From Methanobacterium sp. BRmetb2 (GTDB taxonomy: Archaea > Methanobacteriota > Methanobacteria > Methanobacteriales > Methanobacteriaceae): 64,000 nucleotides of DNA. Below the pieces are notes generated by a model that did no database searches, had not been told where the DNA came from, and saw nothing but the letters and a program-made list of their open reading frames with translations. The stretch is taken from assembly GCA_003491285.1 (NCBI GenBank), contig CP022705.1, forward strand, positions 1,361,501 to 1,425,500, given 5' to 3'. The stretch's first letter is position 1. The number at the start of each line of letters is the position of its first letter. A program made the translations under genes and the position numbers. Below, in pieces: positions 19,725 through 27,605 of the stretch.

Positions 19725-21029
19725 TTAGCTGAATTTAGCAAAAAACCTCATTAATTTGTATATGGCATCGGTTGAGGGGTGTGTCTCAATAAAATCATCA
19801 AAGTCATAGGTTTTATAACCATCCCTTAACATCTTGGACATATATGCTATACTGTTACGGGAAGATGGGGATATTGAGAATATTTTTTTAACATCTCCTG
19901 TTTTCGGCTGGATAACTATCTTTGTAAATCCTGTTTTACCTTCGAAAACTTTCCAAAATGCTCCAGGACCTGCAGATCCAGGTAAACCTCCTGTAATCCA
20001 TTCTTCCTTATTTTCAGATGAATTATCAGAGGTTAAAAAAGCAACATCTTCTTGAAGAGAGATTGCAGAGGGTATAAATCGGTAATCTGCCTCAGTTATA
20101 ATTCCTGACATGTTCCGGGCAGCCACAATTCCCTCCATACGGGCCACAGGAGTATTGGCAATTCCACCAGTTACATCTCCTGCTGCATAAATATTTTTAT
20201 CACTGGTTTCCATTCTTTTATTTACTAATATGTTACCTCGAGAATCAGTATCCACTAAATCATTAACAATTTCAGAGTTAGGTACCATTCCAGTGGTTAA
20301 GAGCGTATGGCCTTCTAATTTTCCTTTATTACTCTCTACCCAGTTACTGCTTATTTCACTGACCTGGACATTTTTTATTATTTTAACATCCTCTAGAAGT
20401 TTATCTGTCACATATTTTTTTATATCGGGATCAAGCATTTTTAAGAAATCTTTTCTGCATAATATTTTGACCTGAGAACCCATAGTGGAGAATATGTTGG
20501 CAAATTCAGCGGCCATAACCCCGCTGCCAATTATATTAAGTTTTTCAGGAATTTCAGGAATTTCCAACACATCTTTGTATGTCATGGCATGTTCTGAACC
20601 TTTAATTGGGGGTATGAATGGTCTGGCTCCAGTGGCTATTAATAATTTATCATAGTCCTGTTTCTTGCCTTCAACTAAAACTGCTCCTTTCTGTACTTCA
20701 GCATTTCCAGAGACTATTTCTACGCCAGTGTCTTTTGTTTCATATTCTAAAATTTTCCTGATTTTACTCAAAGTTTTTTTAATACCTGCAGCAGTATTTT
20801 TAAATGAAATAGTAATATCACTAATATTTACTCCAAAATCAGATGAAGTATGGGCAGTGTTTATGAATTTAGCAACGTCGTTTAATCCACAAATTACCAT
20901 ACATCCCTCATTAAGACAGGTACCTCCAATTCCACTTTTTTCAATCAATGTTACATCATTTTCCAATCCTGCAGCTTCCATTGCAGCAGTTCTTCCTGCA
21001 GGTCCTCCACCTATTATTACTACTTTCAT
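19725..21029 (-). CDS. FAD-dependent pyridine nucleotide-disulfide oxidoreductase (dihydrolipoamide dehydrogenase-like)
   Basis: A 434-residue class I flavoprotein disulfide reductase. It has the N-terminal GGGPAGRTAA dinucleotide site and an active disulfide in GGTCLNEGC (CxxxxC). Then come the ATGARP segment, a second Rossmann site IGSGVMAAEFA, IYAAGDVTGG and a shortened C-terminal dimerisation domain that keeps an HPS motif (ETHPSTDAIY) like the catalytic HP of lipoamide dehydrogenase. No lipoate-dependent complex lies nearby, so the physiological disulfide (a thiol cofactor, small thiol or protein) is unknown. RBS GGGGGAAAG. Confidence 0.78.
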   Translation of the reverse strand: MKVVIIGGGPAGRTAAMEAAGLENDVTLIEKSGIGGTCLNEGCMVICGLNDVAKFINTAHTSSDFGVNISDITISFKNTAAGIKKTLSKIRKILEYETKDTGVEIVSGNAEVQKGAVLVEGKKQDYDKLLIATGARPFIPPIKGSEHAMTYKDVLEIPEIPEKLNIIGSGVMAAEFANIFSTMGSQVKILCRKDFLKMLDPDIKKYVTDKLLEDVKIIKNVQVSEISSNWVESNKGKLEGHTLLTTGMVPNSEIVNDLVDTDSRGNILVNKRMETSDKNIYAAGDVTGGIANTPVARMEGIVAARNMSGIITEADYRFIPSAISLQEDVAFLTSDNSSENKEEWITGGLPGSAGPGAFWKVFEGKTGFTKIVIQPKTGDVKKIFSISPSSRNSIAYMSKMLRDGYKTYDFDDFIETHPSTDAIYKLMRFFAKFS

Positions 21030-21264
21030 ATGAATGCTTTCCCCCTGTTTAGAACAATTTTTTGTTGGTTATTACTTTTCCGGGTTTCTTAATGTCTTAA
21101 AAACATAATTTTCCATTTTTTTATCTTGTAATGATTTTTCTTAGATATCTTTATATTGTAATATGTGATAAGATAATCTAGTTATAATTTTGAATTTAGT
21201 TAAAGAAATTATATATAATTTATAAAAATTTTGTAATACTTAAAAAGCTAAAAGAGGAGATTAT

Positions 21265-21495
21265 ATGTGCATTGCCGCACCAGCTCAAATTATAGAAATT
21301 AACAATAATGTAGCAACTGTTGACTTTGGAGGCGTAAGGCAACAGGCTAAATTAGATCTTGTAGAAGATGTAACTATCGGTAAATATGTACTGGTACATT
21401 CAGGATATGCTATTGAGGTTTTAACTGATCAAGCAGCTAAAGAATCTCTGGAAGCATGGGATGAACTTCTGAAAGTACTGGATGAAGAAGAATAA
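21265..21495 (+). CDS. hypC: Hydrogenase maturation chaperone HypC
   Basis: A 76-residue HypC/HupF protein. The invariant N-terminal MCIAAPAQI provides the Cys that holds the Fe(CN)2CO group during [NiFe]-hydrogenase maturation, and the VHSGYAIE segment is the second family motif. It stands alone here without other hyp genes. AGAGGAGAT precedes the ATG, and TATATAATTTATAAA near 21211-21226 is the likely promoter. Confidence 0.95.
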   Translation: MCIAAPAQIIEINNNVATVDFGGVRQQAKLDLVEDVTIGKYVLVHSGYAIEVLTDQAAKESLEAWDELLKVLDEEE

Positions 21496-21651
21496 ATTTA
21501 AGAAGAATAAATTTATTTTTAAATATTTTTTTTATTTTAAAATTGAGTTAGATCCTAATTTTTGCATATTTAGCTTTAAATTTCATTAAAATTAATTTTA
21601 AATAAAATATGCTGTTTAATAAAAAAATAAGATAATATTTAAAATTTAAAA

Positions 21652-21750
21652 TTAATAGGAAGGATCTTTTCTATTAACAAACTGTGTTAATAAACTTACA
21701 AGTATAAATCCGCCGATTATTATTCCTAAGATTAAAAATGTAGTATCCAT
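21652..21750 (-). CDS. 32-residue single-span membrane peptide
   Basis: A small reading frame with good signals. GGTGAAAG stands 4 nt before the ATG, and the product begins MDTTFLILGIIIGGF and ends FVNRKDPSY. It is one hydrophobic helix (about residues 4-22) with a short charged tail, so the C-terminus is probably cytoplasmic. It lies 117 bp downstream of the putative trpY on the same strand. No homologue is recognised. The ribosome binding site and clean TM-plus-basic-tail design favour a real gene. Confidence 0.5.
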   Translation of the reverse strand: MDTTFLILGIIIGGFILVSLLTQFVNRKDPSY

Positions 21751-21866
21751 TCTTTCACCAACTTAATCCTATTATTTTATTAAAGTACATTTATCTCTTA
21801 TAAATTCTTTTATTTATTTCTTTTAAGCATATTATCTGGAATTAGTTCAGAGCACTACAACACTTT

Positions 21867-22370
21867 TTAATAAATCGAAACTCTTTTTATACCAGTTATA
21901 TCTAGAAATTGATTGTATAAATGTCCAGGGATTGGTTTTTCGGTGATTATGGTTAAAAGAGGATTTTCTTCAAGTTCAGGATCCCCTGCATGGGCTTGTC
22001 GGATGCTTATTCCTTCTCTGGTTATAAGTTCTGTTGCAGTGGCTATTATGCCGGGATTTTCAGCATTTGCTTCTATTTCCACGACTCCAAATCCCAGAGT
22101 TTTGGCAACATTTTTAAGCAGAGTACCGGCAGGCAGTATATTCTGGAATATGTTGGCCAATTGTTTATCTGATAGTATTACATCTACCGTGGCTTTTATT
22201 GTTCTTCTGTCTACCCCGGAAGCTCTTGCCAGGGCCATATCACTTATTTCTACATTACCACAGAATATTTTACCATTTTCTTCAACATGAAGGCCCAGTT
22301 CCACTATCTTCCGGGCAACATCCATACGTGCTGGGTATTTTTCAAATTTGTGTTTGATCTTGTCCCACAT
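21867..22370 (-). CDS. trpY: HTH-ACT amino-acid-responsive regulator, probable TrpY
   Basis: A 167-residue protein. The N-terminal winged-HTH-like region (about 10-65, with DMALARASGVDRRTIKATV as the likely recognition part) is followed by a C-terminal ACT-like domain (about 92-167). Such proteins are COG2150 regulators of amino-acid metabolism. In Methanothermobacter, TrpY is divergently transcribed from trpE, represses both promoters at TGTACA boxes and has a key glycine at 149 (G149R derepresses). Residue 149 here is also Gly. Here the gene still points away from the trp operon but is separated from it by about 5 kb. The identity rests on domain type, position and that residue; another COG2150 paralogue cannot be excluded. 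Confidence 0.7.
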   Translation of the reverse strand: MWDKIKHKFEKYPARMDVARKIVELGLHVEENGKIFCGNVEISDMALARASGVDRRTIKATVDVILSDKQLANIFQNILPAGTLLKNVAKTLGFGVVEIEANAENPGIIATATELITREGISIRQAHAGDPELEENPLLTIITEKPIPGHLYNQFLDITGIKRVSIY

Positions 22371-23036
22371 AGAAATCAGTTAGGCTTTATTTTATCTATT
22401 TTTCATTGAAAACTTTATTTGGATATATCTTTCAGCCATAAAATCGGATAACATATCTCTTTTGTTTAGTACATTTTTGTATAAAATCAATCATTAGTGT
22501 ATAGAATCAATCATATAAATTTTTCCGACTTTTATACAAATATTTTTCAAAGGATTTAACTCAAAACCCACAAAATATAAGCATTTATACTACCTAAATA
22601 TGTACTTATTTAACTAATTTTACTGTTATCTGGATTAACTAAATTATTTATGCTACTAAAAGGAAATAATAGCAGATTTCAGATATAATAATGAAAAAAT
22701 GCTATCTTAATTACATAATTTTAACTTATGTAATCTATGATGGATATGGAGATTATTTTTAATAATGCAACAAAATTGGGAGATAAATTTCAATTAAAAG
22801 ATGGAAAAATGGATATATTCAATTTTAATCCAACTAAAAGACTTAATTTTTATTAAATTGCATAATTTATAATGTTAAGCTTTTAAAGATTAATATTAAC
22901 GATAGTTATTTAATATAATTTATGCAATTTTGTAATATAGAATAAAATGAGACATAAAATGTTATAGATACCTCTTCTAATACATGCATCATAATTACTG
23001 TATTCTTGACACTATCAACTATTTAATGTGATATAA
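22371..23036. other. 666-bp AT-rich region between trpY and the island
   Basis: No convincing gene. It contains the minus-strand promoter region of the regulator with a 16-bp direct repeat (22479-22514), near-matches to TGTACA at 22468-22473 (AGTACA) and 22601-22606 (TGTACT), and an ORF of 38 codons at 22740-22856 without a ribosome binding site. The right end should hold the promoter of the island genes (TATTTAATGTGATATAAATG immediately before 23040). Confidence 0.5.
22479..22514. promoter_or_regulatory. Direct repeat, possible TrpY operator region
   Basis: Two copies of GTATAAAATCAATCAT (second copy with one G for A) begin at 22479 and 22499, exactly 20 bp apart, so they lie on the same DNA face. 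On the minus strand the first copy reads through TTTTATAC, a plausible TATA box for the regulator gene about 110 bp upstream of its start. An AGTACA sits beside it. The arrangement fits an operator for autoregulation, but binding is inferred. Confidence 0.4.
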
Positions 23037-26000
23037 ATGATAAATTCTGAAATTCCATCAGGAATAGAAGGAAAACTAGAAAAACATCAAATAAAACTAT
23101 ATAGGGGCCTTAGAAAACTTGGGGAAGATATATCAGATCTATATTTAGATGGAATAAATCTATTAAAAAGAAATGAATTTCGTGCTAAATCTAATTATCT
23201 TGCTCATACTGCAAGAGAAATAGATGGTGGGATAAGAGATGTATTATCTCGTGAAAAAGATAAGAAAATAATTCAAAAAAGGCTTAATAAGGGTGAATTT
23301 GGTAATATAAGCAAATATAAAGAAGATATGGGGCACGTGGCATCAATTCTTACAGCCTTGAATTGTGATCTAGAATCTGAAATTGCTAAAGAATGGATTG
23401 ATGTAGCTACAAAATTTGCCAGATTGGCCCATAGAGATAGTAAGAACAGGAGATTAAGAGATCCTTCAGAAACTGAAGATTTATGGAAAAGATATGAAAA
23501 AGTTTTATTATGGCTTGTGGGGGAGCATTATAATTATTTAGAACGCATAGATAGAATTTTAAGTTATAAAGAACCATCTGAAGAACAATTAAATGCTTTA
23601 AATCAGTTAATAGGTAATGAAGCAGTGTATACTTACTTTTTTGCAAATCTAGAATTTATAAAATGGCTAAAACCTCTTAAAGAAAGAGGATACTTTGATT
23701 TAGATAATATTCCTAAAAGATATGAACTTCCTGATCGTCCTGGAACCATTTCACGTCCTCCATTTATGCCTCTATTTTATTTAAAAAAGCTTGTAGAAAA
23801 AAATCAGGAAAATCCTAATCAAGATGTTGTAGATATTTCCATTGAAATTATAAATTCAATTATTGACAATTATGGTAGTGTAAACAATGGATGGATTGAC
23901 TATATTATTTTAGATATGATAAGTATTTTACCCGCAAGTAAAATCGAAAATAAACACATAGAATTCATAAGAACAATCTTAAAATCATCGAAGTGGGATA
24001 AGTCTTTTACTTCTGCAGATATAAAAGAAATACTTTCTGCTTTAATTAAAGGTAAAAGAAAAGATTTAATTTTGCATTTAATTGATATAATGTTTGATTT
24101 TACAGTTGAAAGAAATCAACCTATACCCATAATGGATCCGTTTTGGTTAAATGAATCTTTGAAAGAGTATAAAGGTAGTATATATGGATTATGTGGTATT
24201 GAAGCTGCTAATGTCGCTTTAGGAAAAATTAAAGAAATAACTGATTTTAATCCTCAATTTGAAGTTTCCGCGATTGACGATCATCCTCAAAATATGTTTC
24301 CTGATGATTATAATTGCCAGTTAGTTCATTTTGTGAGAGATATTTATGATTCTTTAAATCCACAAGATATTAATGATTTATTAAAAAATTTAATCAACGA
24401 AAAAGCTCTAATTTTCAAGAAATTAGCCATTCATACCATAAACCATCATTATACTGAATTAAAAGATCTATTTTGGGATTGGAATGGTAACCCCTTGAAT
24501 AGTGAGATTAGACATGAAGTATATATGTTATTAAAAGTTCATTTTTCATCTTTTGATGATAGTGAAATTAGAAAGCTAATTGCTTGGATAAAAGATGTAA
24601 AATATTATATTCCTGATGAATACAAGGATAATCAAAAAGAAAAGGATAAAAGAGAGGCTATTGCAAAGTTAAAATGGTTAAATTCTATAAAAGAATCTAA
24701 AAATGAAAAAATTCAAGAAATTTATAAAAGGTATAAAAAAATATATCCCAAAGAAATAAAACACCCTGATTTTGATGTATGGCATGGAGAAACTATAGTA
24801 CTTATACCAAAAAAACCTAAAAAACTATGCGAAAAGCCCAATAAAGAAATTGCAGAATATTTAAATGCATCTCAACAAGAAAATGAAATATTACCCATTT
24901 TTACAGAAGAAGGTTCTTATGAATCATTTACTGAATGTGCATCAAGTAACCCGAATAAATTTTCAAAGGATTTAGAGCCCCTTTTAAATATTCCACGAAA
25001 GAATCAACATGAATTATTTGATGGATTATTAAATGCTTTGCGCAATGGGAAACATTTTGAATGGGAAGAAATTTTAGACTTTATAGAAAAAATTATAGAT
25101 TCTGAAACATTTTGGAAAGAAAAATACTCTAATTTTAATTATAGAGATTGGATAATTTCTACAATTGCTGACATTATTAATGAAAAAACTAAAAATGATA
25201 ATTATCCCTTTAAAAAAGAATTACTACCAAAAATAAGCGATATTTTAATTAAATTAGCAGATAAAACTGATTCAGAATTATATTTAGTGGATGATATTGT
25301 TACAAGTGTTTTAAATTCTCCTAGAGGTAAAATTTACTATGCAATGGTTAATTTTTCACTTAGCTATGCTAGATTATATAAAGAAGATTATATAGAAAAA
25401 TGGTGTGATTCAATCAAACAATATATTGAAAAAAATCTAAATAATCCGCCTATAGAACTTTCAGTAGTTTTAAGTGAATATCTACCATTTATTTTTTATC
25501 TTGATAAGAACTGGGCTATACAAAATATTGATAGAATCTTTTGTTATAAAAATTGGGAAGATGCGTTTAGTGGATATATTTACCATTCAAATCCAATATA
25601 TGAGGAAATTTACGAAATACTTAAAGAAAAAGGGTATTACGAAAAAGCAATAAATACTAATTTTAAAGATAAAATAACAAGTGAAAATCTTGTTTATCAA
25701 CTTTGTTCTGCATATTTATTTGATTGCGAAAATTTGGATGGTGAAAATAGTCTAATTCATAAATTAATTCAAAAAAAAGATCCTGCTTTGTTATCTGAAA
25801 TTGTAAGTTTCTTTTTATTGCAGAAGAATGAAAATTATGAAATAGCTAAATTAAAAATTAAGCCTACTTGGAAAGTTTTATTTGATTTAGTATCTCAAAA
25901 TCCAGATAATTTTAAAGGATTTATCGCGGATGTCTCGAGATGGCTCGTATTTTTCGATGAAATTGATGATGAGCTTTTTGAATGGCTTATGTTGTCAGCT

Positions 26001-26270
26001 AAATATTTGAAAAGGGGTTCAAATCATAGACTCATTGTAGAAAATTTATTAAACTGTGTGGAAAAATCTCCTAAGAAAGTCGCTGAAATCTTTATTGAAA
26101 TGCTTAATAATGGAGCATATCCTGATTACAAGCAAGAAAATATAGTGAAGATTGTTGAAATATTATATGAAAAAGGAGAAAAGGAATCTGCTGATAAAAT
26201 ATGTAATTTATATGGTGAAAGGAATGTGCACTTTTTGAGAGAGATATACAAAAAATATAATGAATTTTAA
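23037..26270 (+). CDS. Large helical-repeat protein of unknown function, candidate defence sensor
   Basis: 1077 residues, not matched to a named family. The first 200 or so residues are all-helical with LAHTAREIDGG (about 55-65) and FARLAHRD (about 126-133), a spacing and style reminiscent of HEPN-like domains. The rest looks like an alpha-helical solenoid with short charged repeats. The segments VYMLLKVHFSSFDDSEIRKL and PIELSVVLSEYLPFIFYLD, the latter followed by a Trp-Ala pair, resemble the C-terminal sensor part of large bacterial STAND-type defence NTPases. No Walker A or nuclease motif is visible. No signal peptide or TM. A small two-TM protein gene follows by 76 bp. Functional reading is inference; the ORF itself is certain. 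Confidence 0.75.
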   Translation: MINSEIPSGIEGKLEKHQIKLYRGLRKLGEDISDLYLDGINLLKRNEFRAKSNYLAHTAREIDGGIRDVLSREKDKKIIQKRLNKGEFGNISKYKEDMGHVASILTALNCDLESEIAKEWIDVATKFARLAHRDSKNRRLRDPSETEDLWKRYEKVLLWLVGEHYNYLERIDRILSYKEPSEEQLNALNQLIGNEAVYTYFFANLEFIKWLKPLKERGYFDLDNIPKRYELPDRPGTISRPPFMPLFYLKKLVEKNQENPNQDVVDISIEIINSIIDNYGSVNNGWIDYIILDMISILPASKIENKHIEFIRTILKSSKWDKSFTSADIKEILSALIKGKRKDLILHLIDIMFDFTVERNQPIPIMDPFWLNESLKEYKGSIYGLCGIEAANVALGKIKEITDFNPQFEVSAIDDHPQNMFPDDYNCQLVHFVRDIYDSLNPQDINDLLKNLINEKALIFKKLAIHTINHHYTELKDLFWDWNGNPLNSEIRHEVYMLLKVHFSSFDDSEIRKLIAWIKDVKYYIPDEYKDNQKEKDKREAIAKLKWLNSIKESKNEKIQEIYKRYKKIYPKEIKHPDFDVWHGETIVLIPKKPKKLCEKPNKEIAEYLNASQQENEILPIFTEEGSYESFTECASSNPNKFSKDLEPLLNIPRKNQHELFDGLLNALRNGKHFEWEEILDFIEKIIDSETFWKEKYSNFNYRDWIISTIADIINEKTKNDNYPFKKELLPKISDILIKLADKTDSELYLVDDIVTSVLNSPRGKIYYAMVNFSLSYARLYKEDYIEKWCDSIKQYIEKNLNNPPIELSVVLSEYLPFIFYLDKNWAIQNIDRIFCYKNWEDAFSGYIYHSNPIYEEIYEILKEKGYYEKAINTNFKDKITSENLVYQLCSAYLFDCENLDGENSLIHKLIQKKDPALLSEIVSFFLLQKNENYEIAKLKIKPTWKVLFDLVSQNPDNFKGFIADVSRWLVFFDEIDDELFEWLMLSAKYLKRGSNHRLIVENLLNCVEKSPKKVAEIFIEMLNNGAYPDYKQENIVKIVEILYEKGEKESADKICNLYGERNVHFLREIYKKYNEF

Positions 26271-26346
26271 TGAAATTGATTTCAGATAAGTTAAACATAT
26301 ATTTGGAACGGAGATATAAACTAAAAGTACCAATTCTGGTTTTAAA

Positions 26347-27180
26347 ATGACAGACGAAATAAAAAAACATGAAGAAATTCTAGTATTAAAATGTTTAGTA
26401 CGCAGTAGTTTCAGGAAAAAAATTAGACGTTCTTTATTGGATAAAAATATTATAATAAGCATAATAGTCATCATGCTATTTACTGCACTAATAATTTATT
26501 ATTACAATTACTTGATCCCAATTAGTTCTTTAATAATAATTCCCCTATTTACACTGCTTTTATTGGTTATATGGGATATTATAAAAGAAAGTTATAAATC
26601 GAAAAATAACCTAGAAGAAATATTATTTGCATTTAATAGTGAATTAGTTCGAAATTTTGAAAATTTGCTTAAAAATAGGTCTCAACTCAATCGCTCACTA
26701 TTATACCTTAAAAAAGAAAAAAAAATGAATGCTGCACCATTGTACAAAATACAATTAGATATATATGATACATTAAGACAAGTATTTCCTGAACAATTAA
26801 TATATATGGGTTATTTTGAAATTGAAGAGTATGTTGGACTTTCTAACGAAATTAACGAGTTTAAGAGAACCAGAGAATTATCTGGAATACATAGACATGT
26901 GGAATTTAAAAATTACATCTCTGCAATCGAAAATATTGATAATCAGATTATAGGGAGTATTGATGAACTATTAAAAATTATACATTCTATCCTCCTCAAA
27001 TCAAGTGTTAAATTATTAGAATTAAATATTAATGACATAAAAGAGTTAACAGAAGAAAAAAATTACTCTAAATTCTTAAAATTGCATGGATTAAGGAAAA
27101 GCAATATACCAATGGAAGCATTTGAGCATTTACACAAAAGAAAACCATTTAAACTGTTCATAGCAATTTTCTATGGATAG
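26347..27180 (+). CDS. Two-TM membrane protein with cytoplasmic helical domain, partner of the 1077-residue protein
   Basis: 277 residues. A basic N-terminus (FRKKIRRSLLDK) precedes two adjacent hydrophobic segments (about 34-53 and 56-76) that form a hairpin. About 200 residues of charged helical sequence follow, including IHRHVEFKNYI (about 178-188). The layout, short TM hairpin plus soluble helical domain, is seen in membrane-acting effectors, but no known family is recognised. The gene is 76 bp after the large gene, same strand, with no promoter or terminator visible between them, so a two-gene operon is likely. RBS is weak. Confidence 0.7.
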   Translation: MTDEIKKHEEILVLKCLVRSSFRKKIRRSLLDKNIIISIIVIMLFTALIIYYYNYLIPISSLIIIPLFTLLLLVIWDIIKESYKSKNNLEEILFAFNSELVRNFENLLKNRSQLNRSLLYLKKEKKMNAAPLYKIQLDIYDTLRQVFPEQLIYMGYFEIEEYVGLSNEINEFKRTRELSGIHRHVEFKNYISAIENIDNQIIGSIDELLKIIHSILLKSSVKLLELNINDIKELTEEKNYSKFLKLHGLRKSNIPMEAFEHLHKRKPFKLFIAIFYG

Positions 27181-27566
27181 AAGTAGTTAAAAATTCTAAT
27201 ACTTTTATATTATCCAGTTTATTAAATTAAAGCGATATTATGTATTATAACTATGAATATAATGGATACAAAGCTTATATTCATTTTGAAAGATAAAAAA
27301 GGTTTATATCTATTAAAAAGTAATTTAACATTTAACTTCCCTTATGGATGATATTTTCTGATAATAAATGCAACTAAAAATTATTTTTACACATTTTCAT
27401 CAGAAATTCACTAAATTAAAAACACAACCAATTTTCCCCCATAACATCACTACTCTTACTATCATCAGTACTGCAATATATAACTTAATGTATATTTTTG
27501 TACAACAAAGCTTTAAATAGTACTATGTAGTAATGCTTGTTTAAGTGATATTTACAGGTGAAAACA
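27181..27566. other. Spacer between the island and trpE
   Basis: No real gene. The left part is AT-rich and carries a 32-codon frame (27253-27351) without a ribosome binding site. The right part holds the trp promoter: TGTACA at 27499, TTTAAATA at 27512 and the ribosome binding site at 27556. Confidence 0.5.
27499..27524 (+). promoter_or_regulatory. trp operon promoter with TRP box
   Basis: TGTACA at 27499-27504 is an exact copy of the TRP-box consensus bound by TrpY in Methanothermobacter. It stands 7 bp before TTTAAATA (27512-27519), a good archaeal TATA box, and a second near-box AGTACT overlaps its end (27519-27524). Transcription should start near 27540, leaving a leader of about 25-35 nt. 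Bound repressor would block TBP/TFB access. Binding is inferred from the consensus. Confidence 0.65.
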
Positions 27567-27605
27567 ATGCAAAGATGTGAATGTTTTTGGCACCCTCAAA
27601 ATTAA
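27567..27605 (+). CDS. Putative Trp-containing leader peptide overlapping trpE start
   Basis: A 12-residue frame, MQRCECFWHPQN. Its ATG is 5 nt after a strong AGGTGA (27556-27561). It overlaps the first 29 nt of trpE in another frame. The trpE GTG at 27577 is 15 nt from that same ribosome binding site, an unusually long gap, so ribosomes should prefer the leader ATG. The single Trp codon at position 8 could couple translation of trpE to Trp-tRNA supply. No attenuator hairpin was seen. Its reality as an expressed peptide is a guess. Confidence 0.35.
   Translation: MQRCECFWHPQN

Noticed and set aside
22740..22856. 38-codon plus-strand frame in the trpY-island spacer
   Set aside because: No ribosome binding site, low-complexity Asn/Lys/Phe content and no recognisable motif; could be a gene remnant but nothing supports it.
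27253..27351. 32-codon frame upstream of the trp promoter
   Set aside because: No ribosome binding site and composition expected from AT-rich noncoding DNA.
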